Assembly (NCBI RefSeq): GCF_000813125.1
Contig: NZ_BASE01000095.1
Coordinates: 1 to 42,476 of the forward strand
Length of the DNA: 42,476 bases
From: Mesobacillus selenatarsenatis SF-1
GTDB taxonomy: Bacteria; Bacillota; Bacilli; Bacillales; Cytobacillaceae
Reading direction: 5' to 3'
Below, piece by piece: positions 27,379 to 35,155 of this stretch (its first letter is position 1; every line of letters begins with the position of its first letter). A program made the position numbers and the translations under genes. The notes under the pieces were generated by a model that ran no database searches, was not told where the DNA came from, and saw only the letters and a list, made by a program, of their open reading frames with translations.

Positions 27379-28272
27379 ATGAGTACCGGTTCAAGCACTG
27401 ATACCCAGCTCGTGATTATAACAGGTATGTCTGGCGCAGGGAAGACCGTCGCCATCCAGAGCTTCGAAGACCTTGGTTTTTTCTGCGTCGACAACCTGCC
27501 GCCGACATTGCTGCCGAAATTCCTTGAGCTAATGAAGGAATCTGGCACGAAAATGAACAAAGTGGCACTCGTCATGGACTTGCGCGGACGCGAGTTCTTT
27601 GATTCGCTTTTCAAGGCGCTGGATGATCTGGCGGAAACTTCTTGGGTGACACCGCAGGTATTGTTCCTAGACGCGGATGATTCCACTCTTGTGCGCCGCT
27701 ATAAAGAAACGAGACGTTCGCACCCGCTTGCTCCGTCAGGACTGCCGCTTGAAGGCATCCAGCTAGAACGCGAGCTTTTGGAAGAGCTGAAGGGCAGGGC
27801 GCAGCTTCTTTATAAAACAACGGGCATGAAGCCGAAGGATCTCCGTGAAAAAATCCTTGAGGAGTTTTCGGTGAACAAGAAGACGATTTTTACCGTCAAT
27901 GTCATGTCCTTCGGTTTCAAGCATGGAATACCGATCGATGCCGACCTTGTTTTCGACGTCCGCTTTTTGCCGAATCCGCATTATATCGAACATATGCGTC
28001 CGAAAACTGGTCTTGATGAAGATGTGTCGACATATGTTTTAAAATGGAACGAGACAAGCAAGTTCCTCGAAAAGGTGACAGATTTGCTGAGTTTCATGCT
28101 CCCTCATTATAAGCGGGAAGGAAAGGCACAGCTCATCATCGCCATTGGCTGCACAGGCGGCCAGCATCGTTCCGTGGCATTGGCAGAACACATCGCCAAG
28201 TTTTTCGAAAAAGACTATCATACCCGTGTAACTCACCGTGATATCGAGAAAAGGCAGGGACATATAAAATGA
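27379..28272 (+). CDS. rapZ: RapZ-family P-loop nucleotide-binding protein (YvcJ)
   Basis: 297 residues. Walker A GMSGAGKT lies near residues 15-22 ([29 protein letters not shown]), Walker-B-like strands [12 protein letters not shown] and VLFLDAD follow, and the C-terminal RapZ domain carries [22 protein letters not shown] and [19 protein letters not shown]. In E. coli RapZ binds GlcN-6P and the GlmZ small RNA; in B. subtilis YvcJ hydrolyses nucleotides and affects competence. AGGGGGAG precedes the ATG. ATGA overlap with yvcK. Confidence 0.94.
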   Translation: MSTGSSTDTQLVIITGMSGAGKTVAIQSFEDLGFFCVDNLPPTLLPKFLELMKESGTKMNKVALVMDLRGREFFDSLFKALDDLAETSWVTPQVLFLDADDSTLVRRYKETRRSHPLAPSGLPLEGIQLERELLEELKGRAQLLYKTTGMKPKDLREKILEEFSVNKKTIFTVNVMSFGFKHGIPIDADLVFDVRFLPNPHYIEHMRPKTGLDEDVSTYVLKWNETSKFLEKVTDLLSFMLPHYKREGKAQLIIAIGCTGGQHRSVALAEHIAKFFEKDYHTRVTHRDIEKRQGHIK

Positions 28273-29252
28273 TGAGTGATGGATTGCCAAGAATCGTCAT
28301 CATCGGGGGGGGAACGGGCCTCCCAGTCCTGTTGCGGGGTTTGAAAAAGCACCCTGTGGACATCACTGCGATCGTCACGGTTGCTGATGACGGCGGCAGC
28401 TCCGGCCGGTTGAGGGAGGATATGAGTATTCCTCCACCGGGTGATATCCGGAATGTCCTTGCTGCACTATCTGATGTGGAGCCACTGATTGAAGAGATGT
28501 TCCAGCACCGGTTCAATACAGCCAATGAATTGTCCGGCCACTCGCTAGGCAATCTGATCTTGGCTGCGATGACGTCGATCACCGGCAATTTTGTCCACGC
28601 GATCCAGGAAATGAGCAAGGTCCTGAATGTGCGCGGGAAAGTGCTGCCGGCCGCGAACAGGAGCGTCATGCTAAATGCCGTGATGGAGGACGACAGCATT
28701 GTCAGGGGAGAATCTAAAATTCCATACTCAGGAAAAAGGATCAAAAGAGTCTTTTTGAATCCAGAAGGCGTGAAGCCATTGCCTGAAACGCTCCAGGCGA
28801 TCAGGGAAGCTGATTTGATCGTGATTGGTCCTGGCAGTTTGTATACAAGCATCCTGCCGAATTTGCTCGTGAAGAGACTTGGCAAGGAAGTATGCAAAGC
28901 GAAGGCACGGAAAGTGTATATTTGCAATCTGATGACCCAGGCAGGGGAAACGCATGATTTTGCTGCCAGTGATCATATAAAAGCGATCTATGACCACATG
29001 GACTGTGCTTTTATCGATACGATCCTTGTCAATAGTGAGACAATCCCGCCGGATGTGGAGCTCCGCTATAAGGAAGAGCTTGCCCAGCCTGTCCATTTTG
29101 ACCTTGACCGGCTGATGTCATTGGGAATTGAAGTCGTCCAGGATGAAATTGCTGAGCTTGATGGCAATGTTATCAGGCATGACACAAAAAAAGTTTCAGA
29201 AATTTTATATTCTATGATAATAGATGAAACCAAAAAGAGATATAACGCGTAA
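28269..29252 (+). CDS. yvcK: YvcK/MgfK, gluconeogenesis factor family, UDP-sugar binding
   Basis: 327 residues of the CofD/YvcK fold. Motifs: [20 protein letters not shown] near the start, [32 protein letters not shown], the conserved [20 protein letters not shown] and [20 protein letters not shown]. In B. subtilis it is needed for growth on gluconeogenic carbon sources and for normal cell shape, binds UDP-GlcNAc, and acts on peptidoglycan synthesis. It starts in an ATGA overlap with rapZ; 146 bases separate it from whiA. Confidence 0.94.
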   Translation: MMSDGLPRIVIIGGGTGLPVLLRGLKKHPVDITAIVTVADDGGSSGRLREDMSIPPPGDIRNVLAALSDVEPLIEEMFQHRFNTANELSGHSLGNLILAAMTSITGNFVHAIQEMSKVLNVRGKVLPAANRSVMLNAVMEDDSIVRGESKIPYSGKRIKRVFLNPEGVKPLPETLQAIREADLIVIGPGSLYTSILPNLLVKRLGKEVCKAKARKVYICNLMTQAGETHDFAASDHIKAIYDHMDCAFIDTILVNSETIPPDVELRYKEELAQPVHFDLDRLMSLGIEVVQDEIAELDGNVIRHDTKKVSEILYSMIIDETKKRYNA

Positions 29253-29398
29253 ATATAGGATGCAAGCGTTTGTCTCTTTTTGAAAAAGTGCGTTTAAGTG
29301 TATTAAGCCTAAAAAGCATTTTCGCATTAAAATAAAAAGACAGCTGCTGCGCTTGCTGATTTAGAGTGCCAGCGCTATATAAACAGGGGGGTGAGAAG

Positions 29399-30346
29399 GT
29401 GTCGTTCGCTTCGGAAACAAAAAAAGAACTCACGAATATTGACGTGAAGGGCTGCTGCGCTGACGCGGAACTGTCAGCTTTAATCCGGATGAATGGTTCC
29501 CTTTCCTTCTCAAATCGCAAACTCATCGTAGACATACAGACGGAAAATGCCGCGATTGCCAGGCGGATCTATACCTTGATCAAAAAAAGTTATCAGGTTC
29601 AGGTAGAGCTGCTGGTGCGTAAAAAGATGCGGCTGAAAAAGAATAATGTTTATATTGTCCGCCTTAAGGAATCAGCCAGGGATATTCTGGAGGATTTAAA
29701 GATTATAGGAGAAGGCTTTGAAATTATTCATGATATTTCACCTGCACTGGTGAAAAAGAAATGTTGTAAGCGTTCTTATTTAAGAGGTGCCTTCCTTGCA
29801 GGAGGTTCTGTGAACAATCCGGAAACGTCCTCCTACCATTTGGAGATTGCCTCCATGTACCAGGAGCATAATGAATCATTATGTGAGCTGATGAATACAT
29901 TCGGGTTGAACAGCAAAACGCTTGAGCGAAAAAAAGGCTTCATCACCTATTTGAAGGAAGCTGAAAAGATCACTGAGTTTTTGACCATCGTTGGTGCGTA
30001 TAATGCGCTGCTGAGATTCGAGGATATCCGGATTGTGCGTGACATGAGAAACTCGGTTAACCGTCTAGTAAATTGTGAAACAGCTAACTTGAATAAAACA
30101 ATTGGCGCTGCGCTTAGACAGGTAGAGAATATCCGCTTCATAAGGGATACGGTCGGCCTGCAAATTTTACCGGAAAAACTGAGGGAAATCGCTCAGCTCC
30201 GTGTCGACTACCAGGATGTCACGCTTAAAGAGTTGGGCGAGATGGTAAGCGGGGGGACAATCAGCAAATCAGGAATCAATCACCGGCTGCGAAAGATCGA
30301 TGAAATAGCAGATAAACTGCGTGCCGGACAAATTACAAATAAATAG
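29399..30346 (+). CDS. whiA: WhiA, sporulation/cell-division regulator
   Basis: 315 residues. The N-terminal two-thirds is a degenerate LAGLIDADG homing-endonuclease fold ([48 protein letters not shown]). The C-terminal 80 residues are a helix-turn-helix ([29 protein letters not shown]). In Streptomyces it is a developmental transcription factor; in Bacillus it affects cell division and chromosome segregation. The GTG at 29399 with GGGGTGA just upstream gives the usual family length; an ATG at 29366 lies before that site. The short gap to crh (22 bases) implies co-transcription. Confidence 0.94.
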   Translation: MSFASETKKELTNIDVKGCCADAELSALIRMNGSLSFSNRKLIVDIQTENAAIARRIYTLIKKSYQVQVELLVRKKMRLKKNNVYIVRLKESARDILEDLKIIGEGFEIIHDISPALVKKKCCKRSYLRGAFLAGGSVNNPETSSYHLEIASMYQEHNESLCELMNTFGLNSKTLERKKGFITYLKEAEKITEFLTIVGAYNALLRFEDIRIVRDMRNSVNRLVNCETANLNKTIGAALRQVENIRFIRDTVGLQILPEKLREIAQLRVDYQDVTLKELGEMVSGGTISKSGINHRLRKIDEIADKLRAGQITNK

Positions 30347-30368
30347 AGGGCTAGAGGAGGAAAACGCA

Positions 30369-30626
30369 ATGGTTGAAAAACAGGTGGAAGTAAAATTGAA
30401 AACTGGTTTACAAGCTCGTCCCGCGGCATTGTTCGTGCAGGAAGCAAACAGGTTCTCATCTGATATTTTTCTTGAGAAAGATGGAAAAAAGGTAAACGCT
30501 AAAAGCATCATGGGATTGATGAGCCTTGCCGTTAGTGCTGGCGCATCTGTGAACCTGATCGCTGAAGGCAATGATGAAGAAGAAGCTGTGGAAAAGCTGG
30601 CTGAATACATCCAGAAAGAGAACTAA
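30369..30626 (+). CDS. crh: Catabolite repression HPr-like protein Crh
   Basis: 85 residues, HPr fold. At the position of catalytic His15 in HPr it has Gln15 (KTGLQARPAALF), so it cannot carry PTS phosphate. The regulatory Ser46 is kept (NAKSIMGLMSLAVSAG), so HprK can phosphorylate it and Crh-Ser-P can act as CcpA corepressor. It also binds methylglyoxal synthase in B. subtilis. GAGGAGG lies 8 bases before the ATG at 30369. Last gene of the yvcI cluster, sharing a terminator with clpP. Confidence 0.96.
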   Translation: MVEKQVEVKLKTGLQARPAALFVQEANRFSSDIFLEKDGKKVNAKSIMGLMSLAVSAGASVNLIAEGNDEEEAVEKLAEYIQKEN

Positions 30627-30653
30627 TTCTTTTAAAAAAATATGGCCCATTAA

Positions 30654-30687
30654 AAAACTCGCTCCTGGCAAACAGGAGCGAGTTTTC
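30654..30687. terminator. Bidirectional terminator between crh and clpP
   Basis: A 14-bp perfect stem, AAAACTCGCTCCTG with its complement, loop GCAAA, flanked by A and T runs on both sides. It serves the converging crh and clpP transcripts. Confidence 0.93.
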
Positions 30688-30694
30688 ATTCATC

Positions 30695-31300
30695 TTATTT
30701 ATCTTTCTTTTCTTCAAGGACGTTGCGAGTGATGATCTGGTCAACAAGACCATATTCCTTTGCGCGCTCAGCTGTCATGAAGTTGTCACGGTCAGTATCT
30801 TTCGCGATGACTTCAAGCGGCTGGCCAGTGCGCTCAGAAAGGATTGTATTCAGCTTTTCACGAAGGAAAAGAATGCGCTTTGCAGCGATTTCGATTTCTG
30901 TCGCCTGTCCCTGAGCACCACCTAGTGGCTGGTGAATCATGACTTCTGCGTTCGGAAGGGCAAAACGCTTGCCTTTTGTACCAGCAGCGAGCAGGAATGC
31001 ACCCATTGAAGCAGCCATACCGATACAGATTGTTTGTACATTTGGCTTGATGAACTGCATAGTATCGTAGATTGCCATGCCGGCAGTGATGCTGCCGCCC
31101 GGGCTATTGATGTAGATGGATATGTCTTTTTCCGGATTTTCTGCTTCCAGGAAAAGCAACTGGGCTACGATTGAGTTGGCAACATTGTCATCGATTGCGC
31201 TTCCCAGCATAATGATGCGATCCTTTAAAAGGCGGGAATAAATGTCATATGCCCTTTCGCCCCGATTCGTTTGTTCAATAACTGTAGGAATCAAGTTCAT
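30695..31300 (-). CDS. clpP: ATP-dependent Clp protease proteolytic subunit ClpP
   Basis: 201-residue serine peptidase that forms a 14-mer with ClpX, ClpC or ClpE unfoldases. The triad is Ser98 (GMAASMGAF), His123 ([11 protein letters not shown]) and Asp172 (DRDNFMTAE). The N-terminal [23 protein letters not shown] is the axial-pore loop. AAAGGAGG precedes the ATG. Transcription starts about 145 bases upstream from a promoter overlapped by a CtsR box, so it is heat- and stress-inducible. Confidence 0.98.
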   Translation of the reverse strand: MNLIPTVIEQTNRGERAYDIYSRLLKDRIIMLGSAIDDNVANSIVAQLLFLEAENPEKDISIYINSPGGSITAGMAIYDTMQFIKPNVQTICIGMAASMGAFLLAAGTKGKRFALPNAEVMIHQPLGGAQGQATEIEIAAKRILFLREKLNTILSERTGQPLEVIAKDTDRDNFMTAERAKEYGLVDQIITRNVLEEKKDK

Positions 31301-31367
31301 GTTTGTTTTCCTCCTTTAACGTAAAGATCTTTTTACTGCACTTTTTAAAAAAAGCAGTTGTTGCCTT

Positions 31368-31405
31368 AAAAAGGCAATTTGCTTCCTTCTAAAAAGGCAA
31401 ATTGC
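31368..31405 (-). promoter_or_regulatory. Attenuator-like hairpins in the clpP leader
   Basis: On the minus strand, GCAATTTGC (31397-31405) pairs perfectly with GCAAATTGC (31374-31382), followed by CTTTTT (31368-31373), which is terminator-like. The second arm can instead join TTGCCTT/AAGGCAA, which overlaps it and the T-run (about 31361-31378). The two structures exclude each other. A further hairpin ACTGC/GCAGT flanks the next T-run (31335-31358). Confidence 0.5.
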
Positions 31406-31451
31406 AGGCTGGCATAAACTGGTTCGCTTGCCAGAACACCTATGTAGTTTT

Positions 31452-31481
31452 ATGATACACGCATGGTCAATAAAGGTCAAA
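31452..31481 (-). promoter_or_regulatory. clpP promoter with CtsR operator
   Basis: On the minus strand, -35 TTGACC (31475-31480), a 17-bp spacer and -10 TATCAT (31452-31457). On the plus strand GGTCAATAAAGGTCAAA (31465-31481) matches the CtsR heptad repeat GGTCAAA-N3-GGTCAAA with one mismatch, and covers the -35 box. Confidence 0.85.
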
Positions 31482-31611
31482 CGAATCGCTTGATTAGCCT
31501 GCAGAAACTGTTCGACAATAATGTATATTCCAATTTACTGTACCGTATCCATCTTACCCAAGAATGTCTTTTTTAAACAAGAGCAACGGCTGACATTCCA
31601 AAAAATCCTCC

Positions 31612-31640
31612 TTGCAAAGGAACCGAACTTACCCTATAAT
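31612..31640 (+). promoter_or_regulatory. Promoter of tRNA-Arg
   Basis: TTGCAA (31612-31617), a 17-bp spacer and a perfect TATAAT (31635-31640), ending 28 bases before the tRNA. Nothing was recognised in 31482-31611. Confidence 0.8.
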
Positions 31641-31668
31641 AGGTAAGCGTAACGTTAACTTGAAACAT

Positions 31669-31740
31669 GCCCTCGTGGTGCAACGGATAGCACGTAAGAT
31701 TCCGGTTCTTGAGATGTGGGTTCGATTCCTGCCGAGGGCG
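31669..31740 (+). tRNA. tRNA-Arg (anticodon CCG)
   Basis: A 72-nt cloverleaf. Acceptor arms GCCCTCG / CGAGGGC, D arm GTGC...GCAC, anticodon stem TAAGA/TCTTG with loop TTCCGGT (anticodon CCG, reading CGG), T arm GTGGG-TTCGATT-CCTGC, discriminator G. CCA is not encoded. It has its own promoter and terminator, so it is a single-gene unit. Confidence 0.93.
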
Positions 31741-31747
31741 TCATAAA

Positions 31748-31786
31748 AATCCCGCTGAGCTAAAAAAAGCTCAGCGGGACTTTTTT
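31748..31786 (+). terminator. Terminator of tRNA-Arg
   Basis: Perfect 12-bp stem TCCCGCTGAGCT / AGCTCAGCGGGA with an A-rich loop, then CTTTTTTG. Confidence 0.93.
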
Positions 31787-31860
31787 GTTTTCCGCGGTCA
31801 CACCATGTGAATTTTCCTATTACTATTAAATTAATGCAAATGACTAGGAGCATTCACCTA

Positions 31861-31904
31861 AACAAGCATCCCATCCTTTTCATAGAGTAGTAGAGAGGTA
31901 TAAT
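31861..31904 (+). promoter_or_regulatory. Possible sigma-K (or sigma-A) promoter of the Cys-rich gene
   Basis: CATAGAGTA (31881-31889) matches the sigma-K -10 consensus CATANNNTA, with AACA (31861-31864) 16 bases ahead, matching the short -35 AC element. An alternative sigma-A reading is TTTTCA (31877-31882), 16 bp, TATAAT (31899-31904). The sequence does not decide between them. Confidence 0.45.
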
Positions 31905-31937
31905 TTCACCTCCAAAATATATGAAAGGAAGATGTTA

Positions 31938-33074
31938 ATGCCACATTTTAATTTATTGCAGCAATTTCCTGATGATTGCCCGTCTGGACCGGTTATTATT
32001 GGAAATTACCAATTATCATTGTTTGAGGTTGAGCGATTTGGTGCAGGATATAGGTGGATTTATCTTATTGAAGGCCTCGAAGGCGCTCAAGACTTAAGTG
32101 ATTGGGTTTTAGAAATCGATGGAGATTGCTTTCCAGTTGAACAATGCTTTACTAGCGATCTTTTTACGGGAGAAGTGACACAGGAAATCTTAGATAGCTT
32201 GGAGCCATATGACGATTGTCCTCCTGGGCCTGAACCTGCTCCTAGAGAATGTCCTGAAGACTCACCTTGTAGTGCGTTAGAAACAGTGGTAGGTTTTAAA
32301 TTCGATGACTTGCCAGACGGTTTATCCGAAGGTATATCACAATTATTTGCCTTTATCATTAATCAACCACCTAGCTTTGAAACTGGCTGTGCAGCGTTGA
32401 CCTCTGCCGGAGAAACATTTTGTGGGGAGATCTGTGTTCCGTCTTGTATAGTTTGCCCAGACGCTTGTGAATGTCCAGAAGAAGATATTGACACCTTTGA
32501 TTGTCCAGCAACTGTTCCTACAACTTGCTTTACAATCCCGGCAGAGGTAGCTACCGAAGATGTGTTATTTGGTTTCTGCATTGTCGATGAAGATGTAGTA
32601 GCACCAACGGAGACTTGTCAAGCGCCAGCTGAGGTGTTTGTGTGCGGTCAATCCCTCATTTGCTGCTGTGAGGTATTCCCATGGACCCGAACAGTAACTC
32701 TGGATATACAGTTCAACGTTCCCAAAACAGCAGATTGCCAAACGACTGAATTATATGAGTGCTGTAACGATACAATTGTCGTAACGCAAACTTGCTTCAC
32801 ATGCAACATTGATGATAACCCATTCCCAGAAGGTGAACTTACATGTGAGGATATTGACATTACAATCAACTCTGTAACAGTAAATGATGCAGGCACAAGT
32901 GCTGTTATCAACTATACAGTTGAGTTGCCGGATTGTGTTGTACCTGAGGAAGAACCAGCAGTGTTAGGAGCACCATCAACAAATTGTCCGCCTCCTGCAC
33001 CAACAACTCCTACCCGCAATACTCAAACTAGAAACACTCCAGCTGTAAACAGATCTCTCAGACGCAAAAGATAA
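31938..33074 (+). CDS. Cysteine-rich acidic protein of unknown function, possible spore-surface protein
   Basis: I do not recognise this gene. It encodes 378 residues with 29 cysteines (nearly 8 percent), many Asp/Glu/Pro, and a basic tail ending RSLRRKR. There is no signal peptide or transmembrane segment. Residues 1-90 look like one beta-rich domain (VIIGNYQLSLFEVERFGAGYRWIYLIEG). Residues 90-190 are proline- and Cys-rich with CVPSCIVCPDACECP. Residues 190-340 may be a second beta domain with paired cysteines (SLICCCEV, YECCND, CFTC). Such composition is common in disulfide-linked spore coat and exosporium proteins, and the promoter may be sigma-K type, but this is inference. The ATG at 31938 lies 8 bases after AAAGGA. 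The gene is monocistronic with its own terminator, and more AT-rich in codon choice than its neighbours. Confidence 0.75.
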   Translation: MPHFNLLQQFPDDCPSGPVIIGNYQLSLFEVERFGAGYRWIYLIEGLEGAQDLSDWVLEIDGDCFPVEQCFTSDLFTGEVTQEILDSLEPYDDCPPGPEPAPRECPEDSPCSALETVVGFKFDDLPDGLSEGISQLFAFIINQPPSFETGCAALTSAGETFCGEICVPSCIVCPDACECPEEDIDTFDCPATVPTTCFTIPAEVATEDVLFGFCIVDEDVVAPTETCQAPAEVFVCGQSLICCCEVFPWTRTVTLDIQFNVPKTADCQTTELYECCNDTIVVTQTCFTCNIDDNPFPEGELTCEDIDITINSVTVNDAGTSAVINYTVELPDCVVPEEEPAVLGAPSTNCPPPAPTTPTRNTQTRNTPAVNRSLRRKR

Positions 33075-33130
33075 CATTAAATCTTAGGAGAGCAGCGGAA
33101 GCTTAAAGAAGACCGCTAAATTTGTTGCTG

Positions 33131-33167
33131 AAAACCTCTTGCCTGATTCAGGGCAAGAGGTTTTTTA
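33131..33167 (+). terminator. Terminator of the Cys-rich gene
   Basis: Stem AACCTCTTGCC (33133-33143) / GGCAAGAGGTT (33152-33162) followed by a T-run. Confidence 0.93.
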
Positions 33168-33251
33168 GATACAAGAAGTCGATGGGATACCAAATTCTTT
33201 CCATACACCAAAGCCTGTTTATCATGTAAAATGGGTGAAGGGGTGATTTGG

Positions 33252-34595
33252 ATGGATTTGAAAGCTGGTTTATGGCAAAAACAGACGTTAAAGTTGGCAA
33301 TGACTCAGGAACTGACCCAGGCGATTGCACTTTTGCAATATTCCGCACAGGAGCTTGCGGCATTTCTTGAAGCTAAATCAATGGAAAATCCCCTTATGCA
33401 AGTTGATTTTAAAAACATCTCTCATTTTGATGCGAGTATGGACCGTACGCGAAAAACGAGAAAAAAGACATTTGAACGGGACCAGAAAAACTTGATTGAG
33501 CAGATTGGCGCTGGGGCGGATGAGACGCTCGAAGACTATCTTTTTTCACAATTAAACTTGCTAAAAGCAACTCCTGAAGAAAAAATGATTTTACATGAAT
33601 TGATTGAAAACATAGATGAAAACGGTTACTTGACTCTTGATCGAGAAAACCTTGTAAAAAGATATAATGTTGAAAATGAAATTGTTGAATCAGCATTTTT
33701 TAAACTCCAGTCGCTGGACCCGGCCGGGATCGGGTCTAAAGACCTCAGGGAATGCCTGCTGCTTCAACTGACAAGACAGAAGCGCACACCTGAAAACGAA
33801 CTCGCAATAACAATTATACGTGACCATTTCATGCTTTTTGCCGAGAAAAAGTGGAAAGCGCTGGCGAAGATGCTGAATATCGATGTGAAGGAAATCCAAA
33901 AAGTCCATGACGATATCCAGCAGCTTAACCCGAAACCAGGTGCAGCGTTCCAGCGTGAAAAATCTGCCTATATCGTTCCTGATGTGGTCGTCAAACGTGA
34001 GGGGGAAGAACTATCGGTAAGTGTGTTCGATGCGCTGATACCAAGGGTCTCTTTTAATGAAGGATATTTCCGGCAGCTATCCGGACACAAGGATCCGGAA
34101 GTCAATAAATACCTGCAGGAAAAGCAGGGGGACTATCAGTGGATCCAGCGCAGCCTGGTGCAAAGGAAGGAAACGCTCTTGAAAGTATCGATGAAAATTA
34201 TCGAGAAACAGCAGGATTTCTTTTTAATAGGACCTGCGCATCTGAAACCGATGACGATGAGGGAAGTTGCCGATGAGCTCGAAATCCATGAATCGACCGT
34301 AAGCCGCACTGTCCGTGAAAAATATATGCAGACACCGGCCGGCACTTACGAATTGAAATCATTTTTCACAAGTGCCGTCCAGACAACAGAGAACGACCAG
34401 GCTTCATCGCAAAAAGTAAAAGCAGCAATAGAGCATTATATAAAAGAAGAAGATAAAAAGAAGCCCATATCAGATCAGAAACTTGTGGAAATGCTAGAGG
34501 AACAAGAGGGGATGGTCCTATCACGCAGAACCGTCGCAAAGTACAGGGACCAGTTGGGCATACCATCATCTTCAAAGAGGAAGAGATTTGATTAG
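33252..34595 (+). CDS. sigL: RNA polymerase sigma-54 factor (SigL/RpoN)
   Basis: 447 residues. Region I is glutamine/leucine-rich (LKAGLWQKQTLKLAMTQELTQAIALLQYS). The core-binding domain spans about 75-300 (DENGYLTLD, LQSLDPAGIGSKDLRECLLLQL). The HTH is MREVADELEIHESTVSRTVREKY, and the RpoN box near the end reads SRRTVAKYR against the canonical ARRTVAKYR. It directs transcription from -24/-12 promoters with enhancer-binding activators; in Bacillus these include levanase, arginine and acetoin genes. The ATG at 33252 follows AAGGGGTGAT by 4 bases. It lies upstream of the cggR operon as in B. subtilis. Confidence 0.96.
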   Translation: MDLKAGLWQKQTLKLAMTQELTQAIALLQYSAQELAAFLEAKSMENPLMQVDFKNISHFDASMDRTRKTRKKTFERDQKNLIEQIGAGADETLEDYLFSQLNLLKATPEEKMILHELIENIDENGYLTLDRENLVKRYNVENEIVESAFFKLQSLDPAGIGSKDLRECLLLQLTRQKRTPENELAITIIRDHFMLFAEKKWKALAKMLNIDVKEIQKVHDDIQQLNPKPGAAFQREKSAYIVPDVVVKREGEELSVSVFDALIPRVSFNEGYFRQLSGHKDPEVNKYLQEKQGDYQWIQRSLVQRKETLLKVSMKIIEKQQDFFLIGPAHLKPMTMREVADELEIHESTVSRTVREKYMQTPAGTYELKSFFTSAVQTTENDQASSQKVKAAIEHYIKEEDKKKPISDQKLVEMLEEQEGMVLSRRTVAKYRDQLGIPSSSKRKRFD

Positions 34596-34618
34596 AAAAT
34601 GGAAGATATTTTCCGTTT

Positions 34619-34750
34619 TGCGAATAAACAGCGATAAATTTGCGAATAAATATATTCTTTTGCAATAAAGCACGTGGAATTGCGAACAAATTTCTTGTTT
34701 TGCGAATAAAGCATCTTAATTTGCGAATATCCACCAAAGTGGGCGAATGA
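34619..34750. repeat. Intergenic array C: seven TGCGAATAAA-like cores every 20-22 bp
   Basis: Cores at 34619 (TGCGAATAAA), 34641 (same), 34661 (TGCAATAAA, one base lost), 34681 (TGCGAACAAA), 34701 (TGCGAATAAA), 34722 (TGCGAATAT) and 34742 (GGCGAATGA). Spacing is 22, 20, 20, 20, 21, 20. The array fills the sigL-glutaredoxin gap, with no gene or terminator hairpin seen inside it. Confidence 0.85.
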
Positions 34751-34771
34751 TACTAGTATAAGGAGACCAAA

Positions 34772-35032
34772 ATGAAGAAAACAGTCAAACTCTACTCCCG
34801 GCCGCGCTGCCATCTGTGCGAAACAGCACGAGAAATCCTTGAAGATCTTCAGCAGGATTGGGATTTTTCTATAGAAGAGATCAATATCGACCTTGATGAC
34901 GAGCTTGTTGAGAAGTATGGAATCATGATTCCTGTCGTGGAATTGGATGGAGAAGAACTTCAATACGGTATTGTGAACAAAAAGTTCATAAGTGAAGCGT
35001 TTTCAAGAAAAAACCTTGAGTTTATAAGTTGA
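34772..35032 (+). CDS. Glutaredoxin-like thiol protein (thioredoxin fold)
   Basis: 86 residues. The N-terminal redox motif is CHLC (Cys13/Cys16) after strand VKLYSRPR, followed by a helix and the cis-proline motif GIMIPVVELDGEELQYG, the standard glutaredoxin/DUF836 arrangement. Likely a cytosolic thiol-disulfide protein; the electron partner is unknown. AAGGAG precedes the ATG by 8 bases. The cggR promoter -35 lies over its stop codon. Confidence 0.85.
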   Translation: MKKTVKLYSRPRCHLCETAREILEDLQQDWDFSIEEINIDLDDELVEKYGIMIPVVELDGEELQYGIVNKKFISEAFSRKNLEFIS

Positions 35033-35057
35033 TTAAGGTTTTCACTCCTGTTAGAAT
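35029..35057 (+). promoter_or_regulatory. Candidate sigma-A promoter of cggR operon
   Basis: TTGATT (35029-35034), 17-bp spacer, TAGAAT (35052-35057). The -35 starts within the stop of the glutaredoxin gene. The expected start point (near 35064) is about 30 bases before the CggR operator, consistent with a roadblock type of repression. Confidence 0.65.
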
Positions 35058-35085
35058 GAAATCTGTAGCAGGGGTGATTTTTTTT
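35042..35085 (+). terminator. Terminator of the glutaredoxin-like gene, overlapping the cggR promoter
   Basis: TCACTCCTG (35042-35050) pairs with CAGGGGTGA (35069-35077; one G-T wobble), followed by eight T residues. Only transcripts from upstream contain both arms; RNA started at the cggR promoter would lack the first arm. Confidence 0.75.
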
Positions 35086-35093
35086 ACCGCGAG

Positions 35094-35129
35094 TGGGACA
35101 TAATATGTCTTAGCGGGACATTTTAAGTC
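35094..35129 (+). promoter_or_regulatory. CggR operator
   Basis: TGGGAC-N6-TGTC-N4-CGGGAC-N6-AGTC matches the tandem CggR operator CGGGAC-N6-TGTC-N4-CGGGAC-N6-TGTC with only the first base of the first half and the first base of the last half changed. It ends 26 bases before the cggR start. Confidence 0.92.
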
Positions 35130-35155
35130 CAACGCTGGAAAAGGAGAATATCAAC

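Noticed and set aside
31669-31740. Integration site (att) at tRNA-Arg
   Set aside because: No integrase gene and no direct repeat of the tRNA 3' end was found in the window.
35094-35129. Another member of the 20-bp intergenic ladder family
   Set aside because: The repeated GGGACAT with intervening TGTC is the CggR operator, as expected upstream of cggR.
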